Assembly: GCA_949825045.1 (NCBI GenBank)
Contig: OX463814.1
Location: 36,784,383-36,848,382, forward strand
Source of the DNA: Argyresthia goedartella
Taxonomy: Eukaryota > Arthropoda > Insecta > Lepidoptera > Argyresthiidae
Direction: 5' to 3'
DNA: 64,000 nucleotides
Below, piece after piece: positions 32,346 to 43,528 of this stretch. The position numbers were made by a program, and so were the translations under genes. Every line of letters begins with the position of its first letter. The stretch's first letter is position 1. The notes under the pieces are model-generated. The model saw only the letters and a list, made by a program, of their open reading frames with translations. It searched no databases and was not told the DNA's origin.

Positions 32346-32689
32346 AGTGTCTCGCCGCTCCTTTTCCGTTCGGGTTGGCAGATGCACAATATTGCCCACA
32401 ATTAGCTAGTTATTCGATACTCCATTTTGGTGACTTCGCAACGCGTTTTACGTATTGGCATAGCTCCCCGTCATAAAATTATTCATTTACCATTTAAGTA
32501 GCACCTACACATAGGTTCCTGAAATCCATATCGACATTATCGGCACAGATAATATTAGTAGTACCTAATTATCAGACCCCAGATTAACTAAAATCTAGCA
32601 AAAGAGGCTAAACTCTCCATACAAAATATTTTAAGATTTTTTGGCTGTTTCGTTGCGTTTTTCTTTGGTTGAGGAGAATAAAACCAAAT

Positions 32690-32920
32690 AGAACGGCGAC
32701 GCCCGTCTGCGTGCCATCCCTAGCTTGTCTGTAAAGTTGGTACTACTGAACAAGCTAAACAAGTGCAGAGCAATTAGCAATGCCACAATGCCGGTCGAAC
32801 ATGCGGTTCCTGAACACATCAAAGAGAGCTTATGATATGTGTGAAACTTTCGAGTGATATTATTATCTCGGGTTTTAATGCCCTCCATTATGTATCAGTC
32901 ACATAAACTACTATCATAAT
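32690..32920. repeat. Partial copy of the foldback family
   Basis: It contains gacgcccgtctgcgtgccat, gaacaagctaaacaa, cggttcctgaacacatcaaa and gagagcttatgatatgtgtg, the same order as 30980-31125, then cataaactac from the family's central part. It has only one arm. Confidence 0.8.
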
Positions 32921-34110
32921 AAAATATTTAATAAAAGGTAGGACTACATTCAAGGCCGTATATCGAAACATGGGAAATTACTTTTATTTATTTAGTATGT
33001 AAGTACGTACTCAGGTTAACGAAACGCTTTGTACACTGGAACCGGAAGTGGATAGAAATTAAAAAACTTCTTTACAGAAATAAAATCAAATATGGTAAAA
33101 AAATCTTAATATTTTATAATTATAATTTGAATGTTATTATAACAATCGTGTAATGACAAATAACTTAGCGTAAAACTCAATACCCGCAATTAAAGAGCTT
33201 TTACGATAAAATCGGGAAACTCCAGATTTCACCGATAAACAAATAAAACAAATTGGCTAGGAAAATGGCCAGACAAATAATTTCTTGTATAGAAATACAA
33301 CCTCTGTGAAAATGTCTCTACCTATTTCGGTTGATCCGGGAGTGTCCGGTGACAGAAGGACAGACAGACGGACGGGCGGATAGCGGAGGCTTAATAATAG
33401 GGTCCCGGTTGGCATCCTACGGGTACGGAACCCTAAAAACCATAATATCAATATTTGTGTACGTTCTGACTGACAACCGAGTTATTGACAGACGGGAAAC
33501 GGTTGATATGTGGAGGTCTTACAGGACAGCCAACCTAACGTCGAAGGAAATTTTAGCTAACTTCGCTGTAGAGAGCAAATGAAGGACATTCTGTTTTTAA
33601 CCCCCGAGTACCAAAAGAGGGGTGTTAAAAGTTTGAAGCGTCTGTCGTTCGGTGTGTCGGTTTTTCTTTCGTCTTTCTGTATGTGTGTCTGTGGCACCCT
33701 AGTGGTCAAATCGGTGGACGGATTTGAATGCAGTTCTTTAAATCGCAGGTAAGTCTACTAACACTTCCCTGCGATGGATCTTAGATATGTTTTATTAAAA
33801 TCGTTTCAGCAGTTCAAAAGTAATCAGCCTTACTAGGAATAGCGATCAAACGGATGGACAAATTTCAATGTAATAAAATACAAAACCCATAACGGGAAAT
33901 GGCATTTCTTGAAAATTCATGGTAAAGGAGAGATTAAGAACACAATTATCTCGACATGGTTTTCTCAGTTCGATGCCCTTGAAAATGTTTTACACACCGA
34001 ATAGACTATATAATGCAACAATTCCCAGCAATTGTCAGATCGGAATTCTTTCTAATATATTAACGGTTCTAATTATGACGGTCACCAACGTCGCCGTATC
34101 AGGACCGAAA
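32921..34110. other. Repeat-derived intergenic sequence
   Basis: 33340-33440 has gacagacagacggacgggcg, ggcttaataatagggtcccg and gtacggaaccctaaaaa, a block very common in lepidopteran genomes. 33595-33800 (aacccccgagtaccaaaaga, ggggtgttaaaagtttga) is another. No gene is recognised. Confidence 0.5.
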
Positions 34111-34114
34111 ACGT

Positions 34115-34404
34115 GGCGTCCATTAATTACGTAAGTTGAGTGGGAGGGTGTCGAGCCAAATCTCAATCGGGGAAGAAGAGGGGTCTCCACAAATCTCACG
34201 TATTTCCCCCTCCCCAAAACAGTGGAAAATTGCGAAAAAAAAGGGTTAAATTAAAAGTAGATATAGGTCTGCGATCCCAAATCAATCCTAGATGAATAAA
34301 AATAATCAAACAAATTCGGTGGAGGGCGTCGAGTCAAATTTCACGAAATCTCACCTGGGGGGGTCAGAAAATCGTCACCACACCGCACGTAATTAATAGA
34401 CGCC
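34115..34404. mobile_element. MITE just upstream of the transporter gene
   Basis: The ends are ggcgtccattaattacgt at 34115 and the complement of ggcgtctattaattacgt ending at about 34403. The inside has two relatives of ggtgtcgagccaaatctca (about 34148 and 34325). About 290 bp, non-coding. No clear target duplication; the superfamily is not assigned. Confidence 0.65.
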
Positions 34405-34600
34405 CCCTATCTGCCAGATAACACTAGTTATTCTTTAAACAGTTGGCGCTTTAGTGTATATACTTTTGTTTGTCACGGTCACGGAGTTAAAAATATACCT
34501 AGAATATAAAGCATTTTTAATGACCACAACATGTTCAGTATGTCACGGTTTTAAAGACTCTTCTAATAGAATTCAAAACCGTTTTGTGAGTTGTCGAAAA

Positions 34601-37600
34601 ATGACAGAGTTAAATGAAAATGACGCTGGCAAAAAGGTTTATGTTGATGATGTTTTGTTGAAGTTGGGTGCATTTGGGAAATATCATGTGGTTCTTGGTA
34701 TTTGTGTGTCGATTCTCTGCATGATAGGGGCAATGGCTGTTGGTAACTATGTCTTCATAGCAGAAAAAGAGGATTACAGGTAAACCGTTACAATTTTAGA
34801 TACGTCAAGCCACCCTTTACCTCTCTTACACTGCACTTAGTCACAGGAACGATCTTTCAATATCAAAGCCCCGCGAAACGCTAATAGCGTAACGTCATGG
34901 CGTGTGAATTGTGAGAACTATATAGTCAGAAATAAGAGCCATGTTTTATCAAAGAAACAAAATTCACAGCTGGCTATTGGAGAAGCTACTTAAAAAGGTT
35001 TCTTAGTGCTCCTCAACCACTATGTAAGGTACCCTTCTGCAAGATTATATGCTTCTAAGAACAGCAGAACTAGTGTACCCTTAGAGGCGGTATTCACAAA
35101 AAGCTGCTCAGGCAAAGTGACGACCTCCTGCGATGCGGTTGTGGCTCTGCCTTCAATGCTAGAGGTCCCGGGTTCGATCCCCAGCTGGGGATAAAGAAAA
35201 AAAGTCTTGGATGTTTATATGTGTGTGACGTTGCTGTTTCTGGTTCCCACGGCATAGGGTATCCTAGTGTGGGGCCAGAAGCAATGTATGTGCCTGCATG
35301 ATAAAAAAGTGCAACTAACGAGAGCTGATGTCCGCTTGAGTTGACGACCGGTCGTAAAAATCGGGTAAGCAGGCAAACTCCTCCCATATATACTATACAC
35401 ACATATATATCGCCCAAATAGGCAAATTGCAGGTAAAAAGCCTTGAGCATATACCGAGGCCATGGCTCACAGTTATATCGATTTTATCGATAACTGTCAC
35501 ACAACACAACAAAGAGGTTGTTTTTAGTCCGTATACTACACGAGCTGATGCCCGCTCAATGTGTAGGGACCCGGACATAGCAGGGAGGTCTGACTCCTGG
35601 GCATGGGTAATTCCATTTTGTTCCCCTCCAACAAAAAAAAATGCATCTTATGAATAACTAAATAGGTTCCTGAGACAGTAACATCATTAATTCATTAACT
35701 GATCCTTGCCTCTTCTCTACCACGCCAATCTTCACGGCTCCGTGCCAACCGCTCCTCCGCCACAGGAACCTGTTCTATTAGAATCACATTGAAAACCCTT
35801 TCAGGTGTCAACCCTTACCCGGTTGTGATGTCGTGCCTCTGAACTACACTCCCGTTGAGGATCAGTGTTACCAAAGAGTGTCACTGCACGACGGCGCATC
35901 TTGCACGCACGATGAAGACTCTAAGCTTGTGCCGTGTAAGGAGTGGGTGTATGATGATCCAAGCAGTTTTGCAGCAGAAGTAAGTCTGTAGGTGCCTAAG
36001 TCATCATGTGCGCGCTAGTAGTCAACCCGACCGTCAGAAGTTTTAATGCTAATAGGTCTCGGTTAGCCAGTAAGCCCTAAGTAGGGACCTTAATGGCATA
36101 TATTTATTATTAAGAAATATTTCTTAGTTTCAGTTGGCCTGTCAGAATTGGAAGCTGACATTAGTAGGGACCATGCACCAGGCCGGCTACACGGCCGGCC
36201 TTATCATTACAGGAGTTTTATCTGACAGGTGATTACAAAATACTAATGGAGCGTCCTACGTGGCTTAACGGTCGATATTCTGCTTAACCGAGAGGTCGTG
36301 GTTCGAATCCAGGAAGAACAAAATCCGCATTGTACGAGTAACGAAATTAAGCAACAATGGGCAATACTTGGTTGACGAATTAAAATTGGGAGGTTTTTTC
36401 GGGCCTTCTCACAATTCCCTCGATGTCTCCAGGATTCCATCATCAGATCCTAAACTGGTGTCAATGGGACCAATCGGGAGGTAATCTCTATCGAACAAAA
36501 AAAAATATTTCCAAATTGGTCCATCTGTCTTGGAGAAGTTGCCTGATGAATTATTAATGGGTTTAATTGAAGTCGACTCTTTCTAAGCTTTTATTTTTTG
36601 TTTTATTATGCTGTTTAGTTTTATCAAAAACATTACAAATACTTTTTCGTAATTTAGGACTCAGGCTTGGTTAGGTAAATACATTAGTTTGGTAATTTTT
36701 AGTTACAGTATAATCCGAATTAACTAAGCTGCATTCTTGTCTATAAATATCTGATAGGTTTGGGAGAAAGCCACTTCTTATTACTTTGTCAGTGATCGGC
36801 GGAATAATTGGCATAGTAAGGAGTTTTGCTGTAAACTATACGCTGTATATCGCATTAGAATTCCTCGAAGGAGCCATAGGAGATTCATTTGTTGCTGCGT
36901 ATGTTATGTGTAAGTACTCTTAGTCAATAGGTTTTTTTTAAAGTCTCAGATATACTAGTCATCATCCAATGACATCGCCACACTCAAATGATCGATGTGT
37001 TTGCTCAAACCCTAATGGTGATAAAAGGCGTGATGCCGTCACCCAGGTGAGTCACGTGGCTGAATTTCCTACCTACGTTACGGTTCGAGGCTCGTCCCCC
37101 CAAGCAAGAGCAAGAGCTCCCGGTTTCGAATGAGGAGGAAGGGGCTGGGGAGGAAGAATAAAAACCCCCAGGTCTTGGATGTGTATATGTGTGTGACGTC
37201 GCTGTTTTCTGGTTCCCATGACACAGGGTATCCTAGTGTGGGGCCAGTAGCAATGTATGTGCCTGTTTTTATGATACATTTTTATGATATGTTTAACTTT
37301 AAATTTTCAGACCTCGAATCAGTGGCCGCAAAATATCGTGTCCTATACTCAGTTATAGTGAAATTATTCGTTGCAACTGGCCATATGCTGTTAGGATGCC
37401 TAGGATGGTATTTCCAGAACTGGAGGTATTATCTACGAGCCATATACATTCCGCACATTATGATAATATTGTACATATTTTTAATCGACGAGAGTCCAAG
37501 GTGGCTACTCACACAGAAACGAAAGGACAGTGCAGTCACCATACTCAAGAAAGCCGCTAGAAGAAATAATCAGGTTTTGGACAAAAGCGAATTCGATAAT

Positions 37601-39780
37601 CTAACCAGCGAAAACACCGAAGACTTGAATTTCGTTGACTCAGTGAAAACTATTTTCAAGTCAAGAATCTTACTGAGAAGGTTTCTCATTTGCGTGACTT
37701 TGTGGATAGTCTCTTGCTATAATCATTATGGAGTGCTTGTAAATTCCGTATTGTTAAGTGGAAATAAGTATGTAAATTACATATTCATGGGCGTCTCGGG
37801 ATATCCTGGTGCAGTTTTATTGTATTACTTGATGGAGAAGCATAGGCGAAAGATGCCTCTGTTTTTTGGATTCCTGGGCGCAGGCATGTGCTTCGGAATT
37901 CAGCCATTCATGCCTGAAGGTGCAAGTGAGTTCACAATTTATATTACCCCAATATAAATGCTTACCTAGTATGTTTATGTATCCACCGAGCCGCACATGC
38001 TTTTACACGGATTCGAGTAATATTGAGACATTAACTCGCTCGCTGGCTCTGTGCGAGTTGATGAAGTCAGACTAGTGGCTACCTTGACAGTCAGAAGTTT
38101 CCAAGCTGCCCTATTAGGGCCTCTGACACAGCTTGACAACTACTATCACTACTTAAGTACACACACAGCTTTAGTAGCTGGGAAGCCTTTTTTGAAGGCT
38201 GTTAACAATTTGTATGAGCGACGATCTGACAATCGATATCACGATTGCAATATGTCGCTACTACTAGTAGTTGCGGTTGCCACGTCACAAGACCGTGAAG
38301 AGTGGTGCTATAGAGAAGAGATTTAAATTAGAAGTATACCTAACAGTAGGTTTACATGAGCTAAGCATGATCATGATGATGATGGATAAGCGATGACGGT
38401 TATTATACTGATACACGAGTACTACCCATAAACAAGCTCTACATTTTACACAAGTTAAGTACTTGACCCAGGAATGTAGATGTATTTTTCAAGTCTTATG
38501 TTTAGTAGCTTTAAAAAAAACCTCAAGCAGCTTTATGATAACATTATTTCTCAGTTCTTCCTATAACGCTGATTTTCCCACGTTTTCGTTTCCCAGATCT
38601 TTCCTGGCTATCAATACTAATGCTCGTATTGGGGCAAGTCCTGACTAACATATGCTTCTCAATAGTATACATATTCACCCTGGAACTATTCCCAACGGAT
38701 ACTAGAAGCTCCATGCTGTCACTTTGCTCAACGTTGGGACGGATAGGAAGCATTCTCGGACCACAAACGCCGCTTTTGGTAAAAGTTCAATTTTGTTTTG
38801 TGAAATCTTTTTATAAACGCTGTGTTCTTTTTATAAACGTGTCGTTCTGGGCTTGGCGGGTCATTATACACAGTCATTGATTAATCTTAGTGATTGATTT
38901 TGATGCTTGCAAGCGAGCCCATAGCACCCGAAAGAGTATATTGTACGACGAGAGGGAGATGAAACTATGCAAGCCAACACAAAATCTCCGTTCAACATAA
39001 CATGAAACAAATGTGGCCCATTAAAGTCCCCACCGTGGGGCACAGGCCTTTACCTGGATTCGAGCAAGATTAAGCCATACTCCACCACGTTGGCTCACTA
39101 CTCAACATAACATACATAATATTTATACACAAGCACATACATTGCTTTTGGCCCTATTCTAGGACACCCGGTATTGTGGGAACCAGAAACAGCGTGGTCA
39201 CACACACATAAACAGCCAAGACCTGGACATTATTTCCTTCCCAGCCGAGACTTGAACCCGGGACCTCTAGCAGGTCCATTAACCGCAACGCCCTAGAGGT
39301 ATTAAAATCATTTATGTAGGGGACTTGCGGGAGTATGGCAAACCTTTGCAAGCATGGAAATCTAGCTTTCGATTCTACGACTGGAATCAAAAACTTGGAG
39401 TACTGCTAGACAATAAACTAGCAACATTTCACAATGAAGAAAACCTTCGGACACCTGCCCCCATATTCAGTAACTCGAAGTGAGAGCAAGGGAAAACTGC
39501 TGCCCCAGAAGCGAGAGCTATGTATATTCGCCTCGGCACAGAGTATCCCACTGTGTGGCCAGGAGTAATGTATATGCCTGTTTATTAATGTTCACATTTA
39601 AGCTCTATTTTACAGGTAACCTACTGGACTGGTCTGCCGTCGCTAACGTTCGCGGCTGCCTCCCTCATAGCCGCAGTTACCACGCTACTGGTACCTGATA
39701 ACGACGTCGAAGCTTTACCAGATAGCGTAAAACAGGCGGAACACGTTGGCAGCCGCTGTATGACGAAGACAAAATTATAA
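34601..39780 (+). CDS. Organic cation transporter-like MFS protein (SLC22-type), 7 exons
   Basis: Probable plasma-membrane carrier of small organic ions; the substrate cannot be read from sequence. Exons: 34601-34779, 35805-35979, 36128-36228, 36758-36909, 37311-37919, 38597-38778, 39616-39780. The sum is 1563 bp, 520 residues plus stop. All introns are GT-AG with matching phases. Exon 1 has the family start LKLGAFGKYHVVLGICVSIL (TM1). Exon 2 is the Cys-rich outer loop (six Cys, residues 60-118). The exon 3/4 junction makes the MFS motif SDRFGRKPLLI. Exon 5 has the family signature DESPRWLL. Exon 6 has YIFTLELFPTDTRSSM and LGRIGSILGP. Exon 7 has the last membrane segment and an EALPDSVKQAEHVG tail. 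Start: ATG at 34601 gives the usual short N-terminus; in-frame ATGs at 34454 and 34520 would add an unlikely leader. No AATAAA was seen within 500 bp downstream, where a CR1 relic begins almost at once. It is a little shorter than typical (about 540-560). Confidence 0.93.
35095..35300 (+). mobile_element. SINE family B in intron 1 of the transporter
   Basis: The tRNA-like head includes ggcaaagtgacgacctcctg and the B box in aggtcccgggttcgatcccc. The body has tcttggatgtttatatgtgt, ggttcccacggcatagggta and gtgtggggccagaagcaatg. Sense to the gene. Confidence 0.85.
36245..36500 (+). mobile_element. tRNA-derived SINE in intron 3 of the transporter
   Basis: The A-box-like gtggcttaacggtcgatatt and B-box gtggttcgaatccagg have tRNA-like spacing (about 35 bp). 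A body follows with gggaggttttttcgggcctt. It is a different family from B. The lack of a foldable acceptor stem argues against a real tRNA. Confidence 0.65.
37055..37280 (+). mobile_element. SINE family B in intron 4 of the transporter
   Basis: Body: aggtcttggatgtgtatatg, tgacgtcgctgttttctggt, gttcccatgacacagggtat and gtgtggggccagtagcaatg. The head is diverged (acggttcgaggctcgtcc). It lies 30 bp before the exon 5 acceptor. Confidence 0.85.
39010..39100 (-). repeat. Lepidopteran short repeat fragment in intron 6
   Basis: It contains caccgtggggcacaggcctt and ccatactccaccacgttggc, a block recognised from many moth and butterfly introns. Orientation is by convention and uncertain. Confidence 0.4.
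39120..39300 (-). mobile_element. SINE family B in intron 6, minus strand
   Basis: On the minus strand: B box in gaggtcccgggttcaagtct, then ccaggtcttggctgtttatg and the gttcccacaataccggg region. A 3' fragment of the same family in plus orientation lies at 39530-39585 (cagagtatcccactgtgtgg). Confidence 0.8.
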
Positions 39781-39784
39781 GTGA

Positions 39785-40500
39785 CAAAAAGCCAGTACAT
39801 AAAGGTGCCTACAACCGAGAACCTTGTGCTTTTCAAATGCCTTCGAAACCGATGTTACCGCATGTGTCGTGATGCCAAGCTTTTTGCAACATCTTTCAGT
39901 GCATTGAGAAAATTCCGCCCAGGTCTGGAAATTCCTCAAGACGCGTGGTGTCGGAAAGCCTCGGTCACTCTACGGTCTTAACAAATTATTGTCAGCCCCC
40001 GCTGTCGTCATAGATCCTTTGTGAATAATGCCACTCTGCGTAACCTGCGCTTAAGGCCCGCCTCCACCTCCACTCTATTGGACTTTTCGGAATTGATGAA
40101 GTTAAAAAAGTAATGATCGCCATTTCCTCCAAAGCTGTAGAAGATTATCTCCTAGAAGAACATCTGCACTAAAACGATCAGTGGTGTGCTTGACGAGCTA
40201 CTTCCAGCTATCACATGTATTATAAATTACTCTCTCTCCAGTAGTTCCTTCCTGCGTAGAAAACAACTTTAGTTATTCCTTGATTCCAAACCATCAAAAC
40301 CCTCCTCCTTTAAAGAGTTTTATCCTGCTAACCTCTCCAAAGTTCTTGAAATGATTGTCCATTCTCAGCTCTCCTCCTAATTTATAAACATCCAATAACT
40401 ATGTGTCCTAGAAACCTTATTCCATCCTCACCTAACCTCAAACAACGCTCTCAAGAGTTGCTTCCCTAAAGTGTGGAAAAATGATTTTCCACGCTTTGAG
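39785..40500 (+). pseudogene. CR1-like retrotransposon relic downstream of the transporter
   Basis: In shifting frames it reads LRNRCYRMCRDAK near 39840, then DELLPAITCIINYSLSSS near 40190-40250 and FKEFYPANLSKVLEMI near 40310-40360. This is the linker and finger region of CR1-type ORF2, with frameshifts throughout. It starts within about 20 bp of the transporter stop codon. Confidence 0.65.
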
Positions 40501-40699
40501 CTTGTGAAGCCTGTGAAGCTTGTCCTTCTCCCTAATAATAGCAACCAGTGGGCGACTATACCAGTGTTCTCTTGGGGACGTACTTTTATAAGTCATTATT
40601 AATATGTGACTTACAGTTTAGATTACTTAACTTAAAAATACTGAAGACTTGTGGGGTACATCAGGTAAAGTCACTGGTTCAGTCATTCACATACCTCAC

Positions 40700-40870
40700 C
40701 GTTCTTCATAATTGAAAGACAAAAAGAAGATTTTGATTATTTTAGTGATGTATTGTCATTAACTTTGAATCGGTTTACAGTTGATAATTTATTGTTAAAC
40801 GCTGGTAAACCAAGTGAATCAAATTCTCACTTCCAAATTTCAGGCAGGTTGAGTGTTAGGTAGCAACACG
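40700..40870 (+). pseudogene. Jockey-group RT fragment
   Basis: It reads RQKEDFDYFSDVLSLTLNRF then TVDNLLLNAGK. It corresponds to the segment after the FADD active site in 10610-10760 and 44280-44390 (VNWFTVNNLLLNEKKTKC). It is frameshifted and isolated. Confidence 0.65.
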
Positions 40871-41084
40871 TTAGAATTAGTACCACTTTTGTTAAACTTG
40901 TTCTATAATGTTTGTGTTTGTATTGTTGATGTGTCTGTTACGATATCATCCATCGCCCATCACCATGTACTCGTATTCATCGCCACTTTAGGCCACCCAT
41001 GAAACACTGATACTGCAAATGGAATTTTCCCGAATATCACGCCATGCCACCCAAAAACCCTGATGGCGCATTTCATAACTCATA

Positions 41085-41290
41085 ATTCTTTATTGTACTC
41101 AAATATTTCAGCAGTTACATTAAAATGAAATACAAGTACAAAGGCGAGCTTATCTCTAAAAAGAGATTTCTTCCAGCAAACCATGTCATTATAGGAAATA
41201 GTATCATAAAAGGGTAGGCAGTGCACAATAAATACTATAAATAAAATGCCTAGGAATAAATTAAATACAAACAAAATACAGACAGTAAAC
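41085..41290 (-). repeat. Retrotransposon 3' end (RTE-type family), minus strand
   Basis: The complement reads tttgctggaagaaatctctt, then tttagagataagctcgcctt and tgtacttg. The same block is on the plus strand at 50138-50190. Such a tail is common at lepidopteran RTE ends; this assignment is from memory of the family, not a search. Confidence 0.5.
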
Positions 41291-41579
41291 ACTAAATAAT
41301 TACCGGTATGTACTACATAAAGTTTACATGGAATAATATAAATACAATAACGTTTACGAAAGAGGGAGGTAGCTAGTGCTCTTTAATAGGTTTCTTTAAA
41401 AGAGAAAAGAGTAAGACTGTCTCTCTTATTGCAAGGAGTGCATTCCAAAGTCGATGAGAACATTAGTTTAGTCGATCAATCGAGATCAATTTTTGTTATT
41501 TATTTTAAATAACATTTGTAACTTACGTAATTAAAGTTATAAGGACAATCATCTCGTTCTACTTTTTTTAAATCCCCTC

Positions 41580-41642
41580 CGCCGGCCAGTACATATAATT
41601 TGCCTGTCTATAAGACAGGCAAATTATATGTACTGGCCGGCG
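41580..41642. repeat. Perfect 30-bp hairpin with 3-nt loop
   Basis: The arms are 41580-41609 and 41613-41642, exact complements, with loop ata. Outer arm sequence cgccggccagtacatataat. It is followed directly by a second palindrome, ttacagtac-tatat-gtactgtaa (41650-41672). Confidence 0.95.
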
Positions 41643-41754
41643 TACTGTATTACAGTACTATATGTACTGTAATAAATAAATCTATCTAACTATCGATCTT
41701 TCTTCTATACTTATAATAATGAATGGATGTACGTTAGTCTTACTAAATCTCTAA

Positions 41755-42150
41755 ACAACTGCAGCGAGTCAATTTATTTTCGAAAACCTAAAATATATTT
41801 ATTTCACTTTACATTTTATACATTTATTTAAAAAAAATATTTAAACAAGATCGTTTCAACATTATCCAAAATTAGCGATAGCAATAATGTTAGCCTAAGA
41901 AATAATCATAGGTCTAGTTGCACCCCGGCTTAGACTCGCGAAAGTAAGCAATTCTTTCAAGGGGCAATGCATTCTTTACTACACCAGGAAACCTCTGGAG
42001 ATTATGAAATTGCCATTTCAGCAATTTAAAAACAATGTAAAAAGGGATATTACAATATTCAAGATTACAAAAATGTCAAGAGTGCCTAGAGTTAATTTAA
42101 CTCAATATAGAACTCATTTAATAATTTTGTAATTATTTATAAGAGGCAAA
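41755..42150 (+). pseudogene. Retrotransposon family D relic, 3' end
   Basis: Pieces gcgagtcaatttattttcga, ccaaaattagcgatagca, actcgcgaaagtaagcaatt and gcattctttactacaccagg match 54455-54790. A 3' UTR ending in ataattttgtaattattta is shared. Frame is lost. Confidence 0.75.
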
Positions 42151-42419
42151 AAATTACGTTTTCTAACATATTTACAGAAAATAAATAATTTTGAATTGGT
42201 ATTTTAATTCCTAAGCTTTAATTACAATAAAATATAATGATATATAATATCTCACTATGCTCATTTAACGTAAAATAAGCATTTAATTTCATAATAATAG
42301 CGGTATGTACCCAATTAATTAATAAAAATTATATTCCGATTTCACACCTCCGCGTGGTCCCTCCCCGTAATTGTGGTCTGCCAATATTGGACCAATACTC
42401 ATTGTACCAGTAGGGGCAC

Positions 42420-43195
42420 TTCGCAAGCCGACGTGACAGGAAGACTCACTACGACGTATTTTCCAGCGCGGTGTTTTATGGCCAAAAGCCCTATTAATTC
42501 ATTCAGCACGTCCTTCAGTCCCCGGCAGCCCCGCTATTCTTAACTCCGGCAGCGGTTATGGTTACGGCGGGGCAGAGGGTGCGAAAAATCCCCGGCAGAG
42601 ATGCGGCTGCCAACACCTGACCCTTGCTACGTGTAATTAACGGACCCAGAGAACTGACGAACAGATGGAAGAGTTGCTAAAGGAAATTGAGAAGATCAAG
42701 TGGGATGTCATTGGGCTGGCCGAGGTACGGCGCAAGGGGGAAGACCTAGAAACACTACCCAATGGCTACCTATTCTATCACCGAGGCCATGAGGACTCAA
42801 CATACGGAGGAGTTAGGTTCCTCATCCATAAAAGGCTCATCTCAAACAGTCAGAAATGTGAGTAGAGTCTCCACGCGAGTTTGCTCTGACAACCTGACTA
42901 TTAATAAAGATATGCTTTAAAGATTATACAAGCGTACGCACCTACCTCGGACAAAGCAGACGAAGAAGTAGACGAGTTTTATGATGACATTGCGAGGGCA
43001 AAAAAAAGAGAACCCTTGCCACTATACGCTGATATTGGGTGACTTCAGCGCGAAAATGAGTCCCCACTTAGAGACCGAGAAATCGGTGGGAACGTACTGG
43101 CTTGGTCTTCGGAACCCCCGGGGGCAGACTCTTGTCAACTTCCTTAAAAAACACGAACTATTTGCTATGAATACTTTTTACAAAAAGCGTGGATT
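42420..43195 (+). pseudogene. RTE-clade retrotransposon, endonuclease part
   Basis: Conserved 5' leader cctgacccttgctacgtgta, then ORF: LRTDEQMEELLKEIEKIKWD, VIGLAEVRRKGEDLETLPNG, HRGHEDSTYGGVRFLIHKRL, and after breaks QAYAPTSDKADEEVDEFYDD, LILGDFSAKM and NPRGQTLVNFLKKHELFAMN. This is the APE-type endonuclease of RTE elements: the E in AEVRR, and GDF-AK close to the catalytic Asp/Asn pair (S replaces N). Several frame breaks occur near 42860-42990. Homology stops after FYKKR at about 43195; the RT is missing. Confidence 0.88.
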
Positions 43196-43528
43196 TTTAA
43201 TTTTATTAAAACTTAACTATTTGAAAGTATTTTTCATGAACAATATCAATGTGAGAGTTATAACCGGTTTTAAAATACAACCTCGTTTAGTAGCCAAGCA
43301 GGACCGGATTTGTAATTTTTGATTCTGTGAAATAAAATAAATTTCATTAAAAAATCTAAAATCAAAAAGAGTTTATTTCCATAAGAAACACATAGGTAAC
43401 ATTTGGAGAATGTCAAATCTTAAACTAACACATGTTTAAGGTACAGGGAAATATAGAACTCAATTTGAATTCCGTCACCTCAATGTTTTAGATGCTGGAG
43501 GCAAAGAGGCGACTAGAAACCTCCAGCT

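Noticed and set aside
34454..34600. Upstream in-frame ATGs as the transporter start
   Set aside because: They would add a leader of up to 49 residues not seen in the family; the ATG at 34601 gives the usual short N-terminus. Not excluded without transcript data.
35094..35463. Antisense open frames in intron 1 of the transporter
   Set aside because: They are translations of a SINE and its flank, opposite to a well-supported gene.
36245..36310. Possible tRNA gene in an intron
   Set aside because: The boxes are present but the stems do not pair convincingly and a SINE-like body follows.
41580..41642. Hairpin as a bacterial-type terminator
   Set aside because: No T run follows, no gene ends there, and the DNA is eukaryotic.
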